From Mycolicibacterium gadium (GTDB lineage: Bacteria; Actinomycetota; Actinomycetes; Mycobacteriales; Mycobacteriaceae), in NCBI RefSeq assembly GCF_010728925.1, contig NZ_AP022608.1:1674001-1738000 (forward strand): DNA of 64,000 nucleotides. Reading direction: 5' to 3'. The translations under genes and the position numbers were made by a program. The notes under the pieces were generated by a model. It was not told the origin of the DNA and searched no databases. It saw only the letters and a program-made list of their open reading frames with translations. Of the stretch, positions 28,223 through 37,087 are shown piece by piece. Within the stretch, counting starts at the first letter, position 1, and the number at the start of each line of letters is the position of its first letter.

Positions 28223-28602
28223 CAGCCCACTCCCCGCAGATGGGTGATCTCCGGGATCGGGCGGCGACCGATGCGCACGCCGATGACGTCGATCCGCAGC
28301 CCGGACCACCGAACGTCCTGCCCGGCCAGCCACAGCCCGGCAAGGCGGCGCAGCCTGCGCACCTTCTGCGGCGTGACGGCCTGTTCGATTCCCCCGTACC
28401 GGTCGCTGGTGCGGGTCTTGACCTCGACGAACACGACGACGCGTGTGGCGTCATCAGCCGCGATCACATCGAGTTCGCCATAACGGCAGCGCCAGTTACG
28501 GGCGAGGACTCGCAATCCCACCGACTGCAGATGCTCGACGGCCAAACGTTCCCCGAGTGCGCCGATCTCGGCGCGAGTCCACGACGTCTTCGGATGAGTC
28601 AT
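28222..28602 (-). CDS. YraN/UPF0102 family endonuclease-like protein
   Basis: This 126-residue protein of the restriction-endonuclease-like fold begins LGERLAVEHLQSVGLRVLARNWRCRYGELDVIAADDATRVVVFVEVKTRT. The Glu...Asp...Glu-Val-Lys arrangement is the PD-(D/E)XK core. The role of the family is unknown, but its gene is coupled to comM and dprA, which suggests DNA metabolism. ATG 28602 is chosen by family start; the longer frame reads into the divergent promoter region. Confidence 0.9.
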   Translation of the reverse strand: MTHPKTSWTRAEIGALGERLAVEHLQSVGLRVLARNWRCRYGELDVIAADDATRVVVFVEVKTRTSDRYGGIEQAVTPQKVRRLRRLAGLWLAGQDVRWSGLRIDVIGVRIGRRPIPEITHLRGVG

Positions 28603-28724
28603 GGCCACACGGTGCGACGCGACCCCGACAAGCTGCGGCCGCCGAACGGCACTTGTCCCCAACCGCCACCTCATCCACAGCCTGAATAAGTTTCGCCATC
28701 GTCAAAAGGCGGGTACAGGACGAC

Positions 28725-29543
28725 ATGGCCAACAAGTCCCTCCACGGCGCGGCTGATCGCGCGACCGACAGCGACGCGTTCGAATACACCGCCCGCGCGG
28801 GCTTCGTCGTCAGTGGTGTGCTGCACCTTCTCGTCGGCTACATCGTCCTTCAGATCGCCTTCGGGTCAGGCGGTAATGCGGATCAGTCCGGTGCCCTTGC
28901 GACCCTGGCCGCCCAGACCGGCGGCAAGTTGATCCTCTGGGTGGCCGCGATCGGCCTTGTCGCACTTGGTCTGTGGCGTGTCGCCGAGGCAATCGTCGGA
29001 TCCAAACCGGGTGAAGGGTCCGGAGCCAACCGGGACGACACGCCTGCCTGGAAGCGGGCGAAGTCCGCAGGACTGGCGATCGTGAACTTCGCCATCGCGC
29101 TCTCGGCGGCCCGCTTCGCCATGGGCAGCGGTCAGCAGAGTAGTCAGCAGAACAGCGGGATGAGTGCGCAACTGATGCAATCCGGCTGGGGCAAGACGCT
29201 TCTCATCGCGGTCGGGCTCGGACTCGTCGGCGTGGGCGGCTACCACGTCTACAAGGGCGTGGTCCAGAAGTTCTTCAAGGACCTGCGCGTCTCGGACGGC
29301 ACCTGGATCAAAGCCGTCGGGATCAGCGGCTACGTCGCCAAAGGGCTGGTTTTGGCCGGCGCGGGCCTACTGGTGATCGTCGCGACGTTGCAGGCCGACC
29401 CCTCGAAGGCGGCCGGCCTCGACGCCGCGGTCAAGACCCTCGGCCAGGCCCCGTTCGGCAAGTTCCTGCTCATCCTCGCCGCGATCGGCATCGCCGCGTT
29501 CGGCGTGTACAACTTCGTGCGTGGTCGCTACGGCCGGATGTGA
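28725..29543 (+). CDS. DUF1206 membrane protein
   Basis: This 272-residue protein has six predicted membrane helices in three repeats of two, each repeat beginning with an aromatic/Gly helix such as YTARAGFVVSGVLHLLVGYIVLQIAFG and GISGYVAKGLVLAGAGLLVIVATLQAD. This is the DUF1206 triple-repeat pattern. Function unknown. A polar Gln/Ser-rich loop (about 140-155) connects repeats 1-2. It diverges from yraN across about 120 bp and is convergent with the DUF899 gene, 4 bp apart. Confidence 0.85.
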   Translation: MANKSLHGAADRATDSDAFEYTARAGFVVSGVLHLLVGYIVLQIAFGSGGNADQSGALATLAAQTGGKLILWVAAIGLVALGLWRVAEAIVGSKPGEGSGANRDDTPAWKRAKSAGLAIVNFAIALSAARFAMGSGQQSSQQNSGMSAQLMQSGWGKTLLIAVGLGLVGVGGYHVYKGVVQKFFKDLRVSDGTWIKAVGISGYVAKGLVLAGAGLLVIVATLQADPSKAAGLDAAVKTLGQAPFGKFLLILAAIGIAAFGVYNFVRGRYGRM

Positions 29544-29547
29544 CGGG

Positions 29548-30249
29548 TCAGCCGCCGCTGCCGTAAGCCCGCGCGATGTCCGGGCTGTCCAGCCAGCCCG
29601 AGTACGTCGGCCGCGACGGCCAGCCGTCGGGCGAGTCCTGCCATTCCTCCTGCCGGCCGTATGGCAGGAGATCGATCAGCGCGAAAGAGTGACTCAGCTG
29701 CTCGGTGCCACGCCCGTTGGTGTGCCAGGTGCGGTAGACGGTGTCGCCGTCGCGAAGGAAGACGTTGACTCCGAACCCCTCGCCCGGCGCGGCGTCGACG
29801 TCGGCGCCGAACGATGAACCCGCCGCGGAGTACCACTCCATCCGGTTTCCGACCTTCTCGCGGTAGGCCAGCGCCTCGTCGATCGGCCCGTTCGTGACGA
29901 TCACGAACCGGGCGTCGTAGTTGTCGAGGAACTCCAGCCGGGTGAATTGCGAGGTGAAACCGGTGCAGCCGCCGCACTGCCACTCGGCGCCGTCTTCCCA
30001 CATGTGGTGGTAGGTGATGAGCTGCGTCCGCCCGTCGAAGATGTCGACGAGCCGGACGGGACCGTCGGCACCTGCCAGCGTGTAATCGTCCATCTTCACC
30101 ATCGGCAGCCGTCTGCGCGCAGCGGCGATCGCATCGAGCTCGTGCGTCGCTGCTTTCTCGCGTCGCCGCAGGTCGTCCAGTGCGGCGCGCCACGTCTGAT
30201 CGTCGACCACCGGGGGCTTGCCCGCTGTCGTCGTTGCCTCAGTACTCAT
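29548..30249 (-). CDS. DUF899 family (thioredoxin-like) protein
   Basis: This 233-residue cytoplasmic protein has a long N-terminal helix (WRAALDDLRRREKAATHELDAIAAARRRLPMV), then LVDIFDGRTQLITYHHMWEDGAEWQCGGCTGFTSQF with a CGGC pair in the position of a thioredoxin CxxC, then a C-terminal YGRQEEWQDSPDGWPSR. The family has a thioredoxin/peroxiredoxin-like fold without a settled function. ATG 30249 follows a GGGAGAG site. Confidence 0.85.
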   Translation of the reverse strand: MSTEATTTAGKPPVVDDQTWRAALDDLRRREKAATHELDAIAAARRRLPMVKMDDYTLAGADGPVRLVDIFDGRTQLITYHHMWEDGAEWQCGGCTGFTSQFTRLEFLDNYDARFVIVTNGPIDEALAYREKVGNRMEWYSAAGSSFGADVDAAPGEGFGVNVFLRDGDTVYRTWHTNGRGTEQLSHSFALIDLLPYGRQEEWQDSPDGWPSRPTYSGWLDSPDIARAYGSGG

Positions 30250-30320
30250 CGGCTCTCCCTTCGATGTTCCGGAAACGGTCAATAGAACGACTTCCGGCGA
30301 CACCGAAAGTCATCGGCCGA

Positions 30321-30710
30321 TCAGACCTCCATCGCCTCGAACAGTGTCGCGAACTGGGCGGGCGTGATGGCGATGCCGCACTGATTGCGCAGGTCCTTCA
30401 GTGGGCTCGCGATGCGCGACAGGTCCAGGAATTCTCCGGGGTTGCCCATGAAGTAACCCCGGACGTTGTTGCGCGCCACGTCAGGTGGCTGCGTGGCGGC
30501 CGCGGTGAGGACGTCGTTGGCGCCGGAATGGCCGGCGAGGTAGCCGCCGGCCTCGGCGAGCACACCACCGGCGGTCACGGCGAGGCCGCTGGCGGTGCAG
30601 TCTGCGGCATTGGCCATCGGCGCGGCGACGACCGCCGCCGAGACCCCGAGCACACATGCGGTGGCGACTCCGACGACTCGCGAGCGGGTGAATTGGGCTG
30701 ACTTGTACAT
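30321..30710 (-). CDS. Secreted haemophore-like protein
   Basis: This 129-residue exported protein has a signal peptide with a basic start and hydrophobic core, ending near AAPMANAAD. The mature all-helical domain holds two cysteines (DCTASG near the mature N-terminus, NQCGI) expected to form a disulfide. The segment FLDLSRIASPLKDLRNQC fits the mycobacterial haemophore/haem-binding protein family (Rv0203-like). It would bind haem or another ligand outside the membrane. It is divergent from the ferric ABC transporter and has an IdeR-like half site 35-50 bp upstream, supporting an iron role. Confidence 0.8.
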   Translation of the reverse strand: MYKSAQFTRSRVVGVATACVLGVSAAVVAAPMANAADCTASGLAVTAGGVLAEAGGYLAGHSGANDVLTAAATQPPDVARNNVRGYFMGNPGEFLDLSRIASPLKDLRNQCGIAITPAQFATLFEAMEV

Positions 30711-30741
30711 GCGGTGTCCTCAAGGTCGGTGCCGACGGATC

Positions 30742-30760
30742 AATTTCAGGGCTAACCTAC
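30742..30760 (-). promoter_or_regulatory. IdeR-like half site upstream of the haemophore-like gene
   Basis: On the minus strand GTAGGTTAGCC matches the left half of the IdeR consensus (TTAGGTTAGSCTAACCTAA) at 10 of 11 positions. The right half is not conserved. It lies 32-50 bp upstream of the gene starting at 30710. Confidence 0.45.
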
Positions 30761-30845
30761 CCGGCTCCACGCCGTGAAACTCGCTCTGAGCATGAACAAC
30801 GGTGGGCACACGGCCCCACAGCCCAGCGGGGCAGAGTATGTTCAT

Positions 30846-30864
30846 TTAGGTAAACCTCAGCTAA
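30846..30864 (+). promoter_or_regulatory. IdeR (iron-dependent regulator) box upstream of the ferric ABC operon
   Basis: TTAGGTAAACCTCAGCTAA matches the IdeR/DtxR consensus TTAGGTTAGSCTAACCTAA at 15 of 19 positions, including both outer TTAGGT and CTAA ends. It ends 33 bp before the lipoprotein start, in a promoter position, so iron-dependent repression of the operon is expected. Confidence 0.7.
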
Positions 30865-30897
30865 AAGCGCCGGGTTGGCGCGGGAAGGACCGCCTGA

Positions 30898-31914
30898 ATG
30901 CGCCACCGTTGGAGCCGGATCGCCGCACTCGTGTCGACCGTTGCTGTCGTGCTGGGAGCGACGTCGTGCTCGAGTTCGGACGAGGGTGACGAGTTACTGA
31001 TCTACAACGCTCAGCACGAGTCGCTGACCAAAGAGTGGATCGACGCGTTCACGAAAGAGACGGGCATCAAGGTCACATATCGCCAGGGCGGCGACACCGA
31101 GCTGGGCAACCAGCTGGTGGCCGAAGGCAACGCCTCTTCCGCCGACGTGTTCCTGACGGAGAACTCGCCCGCGATGGCGGCGGTCGAAAAGGCGGGTCTG
31201 TTCGCCGATCTCGATCAAGCGACCCTCGATCAGGTTCCCGCGCGGTACCGCCCGGCCACCGGCAAGTGGACGGGTGTCGCGGCGCGCAGCACCGTGTTTG
31301 TCTACAACACCTCCAAGCTCACCCCGGATCAGCTGCCGAAGTCGCTGGTAGACCTGCAGAATCCCGAATGGAAAGGCCGATGGGGTGCTCCCCCGACAAA
31401 GGCCGACTTCCAGGCCATCGTCGCCGCGCTGCTACAGCTCAAGGGTGAGGCCGAAACCGCAAAGTGGCTCGCGGCGATGAAGTCCGGCGCGACGTTGTAC
31501 AGCGACAACATCGCCACGCTGAGGGCGGTCAACGCGGGCGAGGTCGACGGTGGCGTGATCTACCACTACTACTGGTACCGCGATCAGTCGAAAACCAAAG
31601 AGATGAGTGCGAATACGGCACTGCACTACTTCAAGAACGAGGATCCCGGCGCATTCGTGAGCCTGTCCGGCGGCGGCGTGCTCGAGTCGAGCAAGAAGAA
31701 GGACGAGGCCCAGCAGTTCATCCGGTTCATCACCGGCAAGACGGGCCAGGAGGTGTTGGAGAAGGGCACGTCGTTCGAGTATCCCGTCGCCAGCGGGGTG
31801 CCCGCCAACGCCGCGCTGCCCCCGTTGGACACGCTGCAGGCACCCGCTGTGGATCCGTCGACGCTGAACTCGGCGCTGGTGACGGATCTGATGACGAAGG
31901 CGGGCTTGCTGTAG
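30898..31914 (+). CDS. Ferric iron ABC transporter substrate-binding lipoprotein (FbpA-like)
   Basis: This 338-residue lipoprotein has a lipobox with Cys24 (GATSC) and an iron-binding domain typical of the Fbp/FutA family: LLIYNAQHESLTKEWIDAFTKETGIKV, QGGDTELGNQLVAEG, ADVFLTENSPAM and WTGVAARSTVFVYN. The tyrosine cluster YHYYWYR (222-228) supplies the usual ferric ligands. It binds free or citrate-bound Fe(III) at the outer face of the membrane. It follows an IdeR box and its stop touches the permease start. Confidence 0.92.
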   Translation: MRHRWSRIAALVSTVAVVLGATSCSSSDEGDELLIYNAQHESLTKEWIDAFTKETGIKVTYRQGGDTELGNQLVAEGNASSADVFLTENSPAMAAVEKAGLFADLDQATLDQVPARYRPATGKWTGVAARSTVFVYNTSKLTPDQLPKSLVDLQNPEWKGRWGAPPTKADFQAIVAALLQLKGEAETAKWLAAMKSGATLYSDNIATLRAVNAGEVDGGVIYHYYWYRDQSKTKEMSANTALHYFKNEDPGAFVSLSGGGVLESSKKKDEAQQFIRFITGKTGQEVLEKGTSFEYPVASGVPANAALPPLDTLQAPAVDPSTLNSALVTDLMTKAGLL

Positions 31915-33492
31915 GTGAGTGCTGCTCCCCCCATTCCGGCGCCCGCAGCGGGCCCCCCGCGGTCCGAGGCGACCGCGAGGCCGGGTCCGCTGATTTCGGT
32001 AACCGTCGCGGTCCTGGTTGCCGCCACCTGCATTCCGCTGGGCTATGTGGTGTGGGGAACGGTGTCGGTCGGGTGGACGCGCGCTTACGAGTTGGTGGTC
32101 CGGCCTCGGGTCGGTGAACTGCTGTTCAACACCGTCGCGCTGGTGATCGTCACGGTGCCGCTCTGCGTGCTGATAGGCGTCGGCCTCGCGTGGCTGACGG
32201 AGCGGACCGACCTTCCCGGCCGGGAGGTTTGGCGCCCGTTGTTCGTTGCACCACTGGCTGTTCCGGCCTTCGTCAACAGCTACGCATGGGTCGGTGTCGT
32301 CCCGTCGATCCACGGGTTGTGGGCGGGAGTCCTCATCACCACGCTGTCGTACTTCCCGTTCATGTACCTGCCCGTCGCGGCGACCCTGCGCCGGCTCGAC
32401 CCTGCTATCGAGGAGTCCGCACGCGCACTCGGATCGGGCTCGACGGGTGTGTTCTTCCGCGTCGTTTTTCCACAATTGCGGTTGGCGATCCTGGGCGGCG
32501 GACTGCTCGTGGGCCTGCATCTGCTCTCGGAATTCGGCGCGTTCGCAATGATCCGGTTCGACACGTTCACCGTCGCGATCTTCCAGCAGTTCCAGGCCAC
32601 TTTCGACGGTGCCGCGGGCAGCATGCTCGCCGGAGTTCTCGTCGTCCTGTGCCTGGTACTCCTCACCGTGGAAGCCGTTGCGCGCGGCAAAGTCCGATTC
32701 GCCAGAATCGGATCTGGCGCGCCGCGCGCCGCTACCCCAAACCATCTGGGCCACAGCACAATCCCTGCTCTATTTGCCGCGACCGCTGTGGCAACGTTGT
32801 CGCTGGGCGTTCCGATCTGGACGCTGTCGCGGTGGCTACGGATCGGCGGCGCCGACGTGTGGGACTTCACCGAACTCGGCAATTCGCTCGGCCAGACCAT
32901 CGGGCTGGCGGGCACCGCGTCGATCGTCACCACAGTTCTGGCCTTTCCCGTGGCATGGGTCGCGGTGCGGTCGAGCGGAGTGCTCGCGCGCACAGTCGAG
33001 GGCGCCAACTACGTCACCAGCGCTCTGCCGGGTATTGTCACCGCGCTCGCACTAGTCACCGTCGCGATCCACTACGTGCGACCGCTTTATCAAAGCGTCC
33101 CGCTGATCGTGTGCGCCTACGTCCTGCTGTTCATGCCACGGGCACTGGTCAACGTGCGGGCCGGTCTCGCCCAGGTTCCGCCGAGCCTGGAGGAAGCGTC
33201 CCGGTCGCTTGGCGCGTCGGCGTCGGAAACGTTCGTCCGGGTGACCCTGCGTCTCACCGCACCCGCCGCCGCCGCCGGTGCATGCATGGTATTCGTCGCC
33301 GTGGCAACCGAATTGACCGCGACATTGCTGCTGGCGCCGACTGGCACCAGAACGTTGTCGATGATGTTCTGGTCGTGGAGTAGCGAACTCGACTACGCAG
33401 CAGCCGCGCCGTATGCAATGGTGCTGGTGCTGTTGGCCATACCCGTGACCGTCCTGCTCTTCCGTCAGTCGATGAAAGTGGCCACACTGTGA
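31915..33492 (+). CDS. Ferric iron ABC transporter permease (FbpB-like, fused double module)
   Basis: This 525-residue permease has about twelve membrane helices in two BPD-type halves. Each half carries an EAA loop contacting the ATPase: IEESARALGSGSTGVFFRVVFPQLR in the first and LEEASRSLGASASETFVRVTLRLTAPA in the second. The two-in-one organisation is normal for Fbp transporters. GTG 31915 directly follows the TAG of the lipoprotein gene; the ATPase gene overlaps its end by GTGA. Confidence 0.93.
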   Translation: MSAAPPIPAPAAGPPRSEATARPGPLISVTVAVLVAATCIPLGYVVWGTVSVGWTRAYELVVRPRVGELLFNTVALVIVTVPLCVLIGVGLAWLTERTDLPGREVWRPLFVAPLAVPAFVNSYAWVGVVPSIHGLWAGVLITTLSYFPFMYLPVAATLRRLDPAIEESARALGSGSTGVFFRVVFPQLRLAILGGGLLVGLHLLSEFGAFAMIRFDTFTVAIFQQFQATFDGAAGSMLAGVLVVLCLVLLTVEAVARGKVRFARIGSGAPRAATPNHLGHSTIPALFAATAVATLSLGVPIWTLSRWLRIGGADVWDFTELGNSLGQTIGLAGTASIVTTVLAFPVAWVAVRSSGVLARTVEGANYVTSALPGIVTALALVTVAIHYVRPLYQSVPLIVCAYVLLFMPRALVNVRAGLAQVPPSLEEASRSLGASASETFVRVTLRLTAPAAAAGACMVFVAVATELTATLLLAPTGTRTLSMMFWSWSSELDYAAAAPYAMVLVLLAIPVTVLLFRQSMKVATL

Positions 33493-34532
33493 GCGAGGCG
33501 ATGGTCGATATCCGGGGACTCGCGAAGTCCTTCAACGGCCATGTCGTGCTCGACCACATCGACCTCCAGCTCGAGAAGGGCAGCACCACTGCGGTTGTCG
33601 GCGCTTCGGGCTGCGGGAAGACGACGCTGCTGCGGCTCATCGCCGGCTTCGAGACTCCCGGCGAGGGAACGATAACGATCGACGGCCGCCAGGTCGCGAG
33701 CGCCAAACGCGCGGTGGCACCGCACCGGCGCCGTATCGGATATGTCGCACAAGACGGGGCGCTTTTCCCCCACCTGACCGTAGGCCAGAACATCGCATAC
33801 GGGATCCGCGGCGCGACCCGCGACAAGGTGCGTAACCGTATCAGCGAACTTCTCGAAACCGTTTCGCTCGACCAGTCATTCGCCGACCGCCGACCGGACC
33901 AGCTCTCCGGCGGACAGCAGCAGCGCGTCGCATTGGCCCGGGCACTGGCGCGACAGCCGGTGTTGATGCTGCTCGACGAGCCCTTCAGCGCACTGGACAC
34001 CGGCCTGCGCGCGTCCACCAGGAAGGTGGTCGCGGGCCTGCTCGCCGATGCGGGCATCACGTCACTGCTGGTGACCCACGACCAGGAGGAGGCGCTGTCG
34101 ATCGCCGACCAGGTCGCGGTGATGCGCGACGGCCGGTTCACTCAAGTCGGCTCGCCGCAGTCGGTTTACCGGCAACCCGGTGATCGCTTCACGGCCGAGT
34201 TCCTCGGTGACAGCATCACGCTGCCGTGCGTCGTCGCGTCCGGGTTCGCCGACTGCGCCATCGGACGGGTCGCCGTGCGCGCGGACGACGGGCCGGGCAC
34301 GCTGTTGCTGCGGCCCGAACAGCTTGTGGCCAAGGTTGTTTCGGACAGCGGTGAGCTGGACGGCGTCGGCAGGGTGCTGGCCGTCGAGTTCCTCGGCCAC
34401 GACGTCCTGCTGACCATCGATCCCGCGGGCGACGTAGAGCCGATCATTGTGCGCCAGAACAGCCTCGAGCCCCCATCGATCGACGCGAAGGTGCGTATCG
34501 AGGTGGTGGGCAACGGAGTCGTGTTCACGTGA
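33489..34532 (+). CDS. Ferric iron ABC transporter ATP-binding protein (FbpC-like)
   Basis: This 347-residue ATPase has Walker A GASGCGKTTLLRL, the Q-loop, the signature LSGGQQQRVALARAL, Walker B LMLLDEPFSALD and the H-loop VTHDQEEAL, followed by a C-terminal TOBE-like domain (about 240-347). It energises iron import through the FbpB-like permease. GTGA overlaps join it to the permease gene before it and to the adenylation-acyltransferase fusion after it, so all four genes are probably translated from one iron-repressed mRNA. Confidence 0.94.
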   Translation: MSEAMVDIRGLAKSFNGHVVLDHIDLQLEKGSTTAVVGASGCGKTTLLRLIAGFETPGEGTITIDGRQVASAKRAVAPHRRRIGYVAQDGALFPHLTVGQNIAYGIRGATRDKVRNRISELLETVSLDQSFADRRPDQLSGGQQQRVALARALARQPVLMLLDEPFSALDTGLRASTRKVVAGLLADAGITSLLVTHDQEEALSIADQVAVMRDGRFTQVGSPQSVYRQPGDRFTAEFLGDSITLPCVVASGFADCAIGRVAVRADDGPGTLLLRPEQLVAKVVSDSGELDGVGRVLAVEFLGHDVLLTIDPAGDVEPIIVRQNSLEPPSIDAKVRIEVVGNGVVFT

Positions 34533-37012
34533 GGTCGCTCATCGAGCATCTGCAGGGCCACGGCGAGCGTGTCGCGGTTCTCACCGATGCCGCACAACTG
34601 AGCTACCTCGAACTCGCGGACCGGGTCGCCGAGGCCGCCCAGGCACTCCACGGTCCGCGCCGGCTTGTACTTATCGAAACGCGCAACGACATCTCGACGC
34701 TGGTCCACTATCTCGGCGCCCTGGCGGCAAGCCACGTCGTACTACCCGTCGCTGAACGACGCGACCACACCGCGATCGAAGAGACCTACGAGCCCGACAT
34801 CGTCATCGACGGCAGCGGAATCCGCGTCTATCACCACGACGAACGCCAGATGCACGATGACCTCGCGCTGCTGATGTCGACGTCGGGCAGCACCGGTTCC
34901 CCGAAACTCGTGCGACTCTCGCACACGAATCTCGTCGCCAACGCCTCGGTCATCGCCGAGTACCTGGGGATCCGCGAAACCGACAGGTCCGCAACCACAC
35001 TACCGATGTCATATTGCTATGGACTGTCGGTGATCCACAGCCATCTGCTCATGGGCGCCGGCCTGATACTCACCGACCGCTCCGTGGTCGACGAGGAGTT
35101 CTGGCGGCTTTTCCGCCGGTATCGCGGAACGTCACTTGCGGGTGTGCCTTACACGTTCGAGCTGCTCGACAGCATCGGCTTCGACGCCAAGGAGCTACCC
35201 GATCTGCGTTACATCACCCAGGCCGGCGGACGAATGCCACCCGAGCGGGTCCGCCAATTCGCGGAACTCGCGCAGGATGCAGGCTTCGAGCTGTTCGTGA
35301 TGTACGGAGCCACCGAGGCAACGGCCCGGATGTCCTATCTACCATCGGAACTCGCGTTGTCCCGGCCGAATACGATCGGCCGCCCGATCCGCGGTGGATC
35401 GTTCTCCATCGAACCACTGGACGGCTGGACCGGCGGCGACGTTGGCGAGCTGATCTACCGCGGCCCGAATGTGATGATGGGTTACGCGCACGGACCCACC
35501 GATCTGGAGCTCGGCAAGACGGTCGAGACGCTGCGCACCGGCGATATCGCCCGACTCTGCGCCGACGGGCTGTACGAGGTCGTCGGCCGCAACAGCCGAT
35601 TCGTGAAAATGTACGGCCTGCGTATCGATCTGGGACAGGTCGAGGCCGCGCTGCGCGCACAGGGAATGCAGTCGTTCTGCGCCAGCGATGACAACACCCT
35701 TGTGGTCGCCGTCGCCGGCAAGCACGACGAGCGCGAGGTCCAGCGAGCGGCGGCCGAGGCGGCCGGTGTGCCCCCGGGTGCCGTACGCGCCGTCACCGTC
35801 GAAGAACTGCCCCTGTTGCCGTCGGGCAAGCCCGACTACGAGACCGTGCGCGGAATGGCGCGCACGACCGATCAGCCGCAGTCCACTGATCTGCGTGAAC
35901 TGTTCGCCGATGTGCTACAGGTCGAGGCCGCCACGCTCGACCCGGACGCCAGCTTTGTCGACCTGGGCGGCAACTCGCTGTCTTACGTCACGATGACGGT
36001 GCAACTCGAGCGAACGATCGGCCAGCTTCCGTCGAATTGGCAGAGCATGTCGATCCGGCAGCTCGAAAGTATCGCGAAGCCGGCGCGACGCAGCTGGCTG
36101 GCGACCCTGGAGACCAGCGTCGCGTTGCGCGCCGCGGCGATCGTGCTGATCGTCGGGTCGCACGCCGAGCTGTTCGAGTTGTGGGGCGGCGCGCACATTC
36201 TGCTCGCCGTCGCCGGGTACAACTTCGGCCGCTTCTGCCTCACCCCGGTGCCACGTAACGACCGGGTGCGGCATCTCGGCAACACGATCGCCTGGATCGC
36301 GGTGCCGTCGGTGTTGTGGGTGGCGGTCGCGCTGCTGTTGACCGACCATTACACGTGGACAAACCTGTTGCTGGCCAACAAGTTTCTCGGGCCGCACGAC
36401 AGCATGACCGCGGGCCGACTGTGGTTCGTCGAAGTGCTGGTGTGGATTCTCGTCGGGTTGGCATTGCTGTTCTGGTTGCCGCTGATGGATCGGCTCGAAC
36501 GGCGTCGACCCTTCACGATCGCCGTCGCATTCTTAGTCATCGGCTTGGCACTGCGATACGACATCCTCGGAATGAACCTCGGGCGCGATGCGTGGTTCAC
36601 GATGCTGGCGTTCTGGTTCTTCGCGATCGGCTGGGCGACCGCGAAGGCTACGACGACGCTGCAGCGCGTTGCCGTGACCGTCGCGCTGATCGTCGCACTG
36701 CACGGATATTTCGACAGTACCCTGCGTGAGGTCATGGTGATGGCCGGTCTCGCCCTGCTCATCTGGGTGCCGACGATCCGGTGTCCGTCCGCGCTGACGG
36801 TGGGGATCGGGGTCATTGCGGAGGCGTCGCTGTATACCTATCTGGTGCACTACCAGGTGTACGCGATGTTCGACGGCCACCCTGCGCTCGGCGTCACCGC
36901 CTCGCTGGCCGTCGGTGTGCTGCTGACGTTTGTCGTCACGGTGCTGCGCAGGTGGTTCGGTTCGCACCGCTCGGATGTGTCGACCCGAAGCAGCACGGTC
37001 AGCCAGACCTGA
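34529..37012 (+). CDS. Adenylation-carrier-membrane acyltransferase fusion protein
   Basis: This 827-residue fusion has three parts. Residues 1-440 are an acyl-AMP-forming adenylation domain: MSTSGSTGSPKLVRLSH, MYGATEATARMSYLP, LRTGDIARL, FVKMYGLRIDLGQVE and the A10 lysine in LPLLPSGKPDYE. Residues about 450-520 are a carrier domain with pantetheine site Ser483 (LGGNSLSY). Residues about 525-810 are a polytopic acyltransferase-3 domain with the family R-x10-H motif at Arg534 and His545. No condensation or thioesterase domain is present. The A4 region (PMSYCYGLSVIHSHL) lacks the Asp of alpha-amino-acid-specific domains, hinting at a carboxylic-acid substrate. The layout recalls DltA-DltC-DltB logic in one chain: activate, load, transfer across the membrane. 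It ends the iron-transporter operon. Confidence 0.85.
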   Translation: MRSLIEHLQGHGERVAVLTDAAQLSYLELADRVAEAAQALHGPRRLVLIETRNDISTLVHYLGALAASHVVLPVAERRDHTAIEETYEPDIVIDGSGIRVYHHDERQMHDDLALLMSTSGSTGSPKLVRLSHTNLVANASVIAEYLGIRETDRSATTLPMSYCYGLSVIHSHLLMGAGLILTDRSVVDEEFWRLFRRYRGTSLAGVPYTFELLDSIGFDAKELPDLRYITQAGGRMPPERVRQFAELAQDAGFELFVMYGATEATARMSYLPSELALSRPNTIGRPIRGGSFSIEPLDGWTGGDVGELIYRGPNVMMGYAHGPTDLELGKTVETLRTGDIARLCADGLYEVVGRNSRFVKMYGLRIDLGQVEAALRAQGMQSFCASDDNTLVVAVAGKHDEREVQRAAAEAAGVPPGAVRAVTVEELPLLPSGKPDYETVRGMARTTDQPQSTDLRELFADVLQVEAATLDPDASFVDLGGNSLSYVTMTVQLERTIGQLPSNWQSMSIRQLESIAKPARRSWLATLETSVALRAAAIVLIVGSHAELFELWGGAHILLAVAGYNFGRFCLTPVPRNDRVRHLGNTIAWIAVPSVLWVAVALLLTDHYTWTNLLLANKFLGPHDSMTAGRLWFVEVLVWILVGLALLFWLPLMDRLERRRPFTIAVAFLVIGLALRYDILGMNLGRDAWFTMLAFWFFAIGWATAKATTTLQRVAVTVALIVALHGYFDSTLREVMVMAGLALLIWVPTIRCPSALTVGIGVIAEASLYTYLVHYQVYAMFDGHPALGVTASLAVGVLLTFVVTVLRRWFGSHRSDVSTRSSTVSQT

Positions 37013-37068
37013 AATCTCTTCTGTCACTTTAGTTTCAGTTGTCACATGGCGGCCGGATTTGTCGGTCT

Positions 37069-37084
37069 TCGAATGTATGTTCGA
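37069..37084 (+). promoter_or_regulatory. LexA (SOS) box
   Basis: TCGAATGTATGTTCGA differs at one position from the mycobacterial SOS consensus TCGAACNNNNGTTCGA. It ends 3 bp before the ATG at 37088. Genes of the 13E12 family in M. tuberculosis are known to carry such boxes and to respond to DNA damage. Confidence 0.75.
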
Positions 37085-37087
37085 ATA

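Noticed and set aside
25581..28602. dprA-comM-yraN as evidence of an active competence system
   Set aside because: These genes are conserved in mycobacteria that are not naturally transformable by this route, and no uptake-pilus or comEC genes are in the window.
31432..32754. 440-codon minus-strand frame opposite the Fbp lipoprotein and permease genes
   Set aside because: Antisense of two recognised transporter genes; sequence is Gln/Arg/His-rich with no domain.
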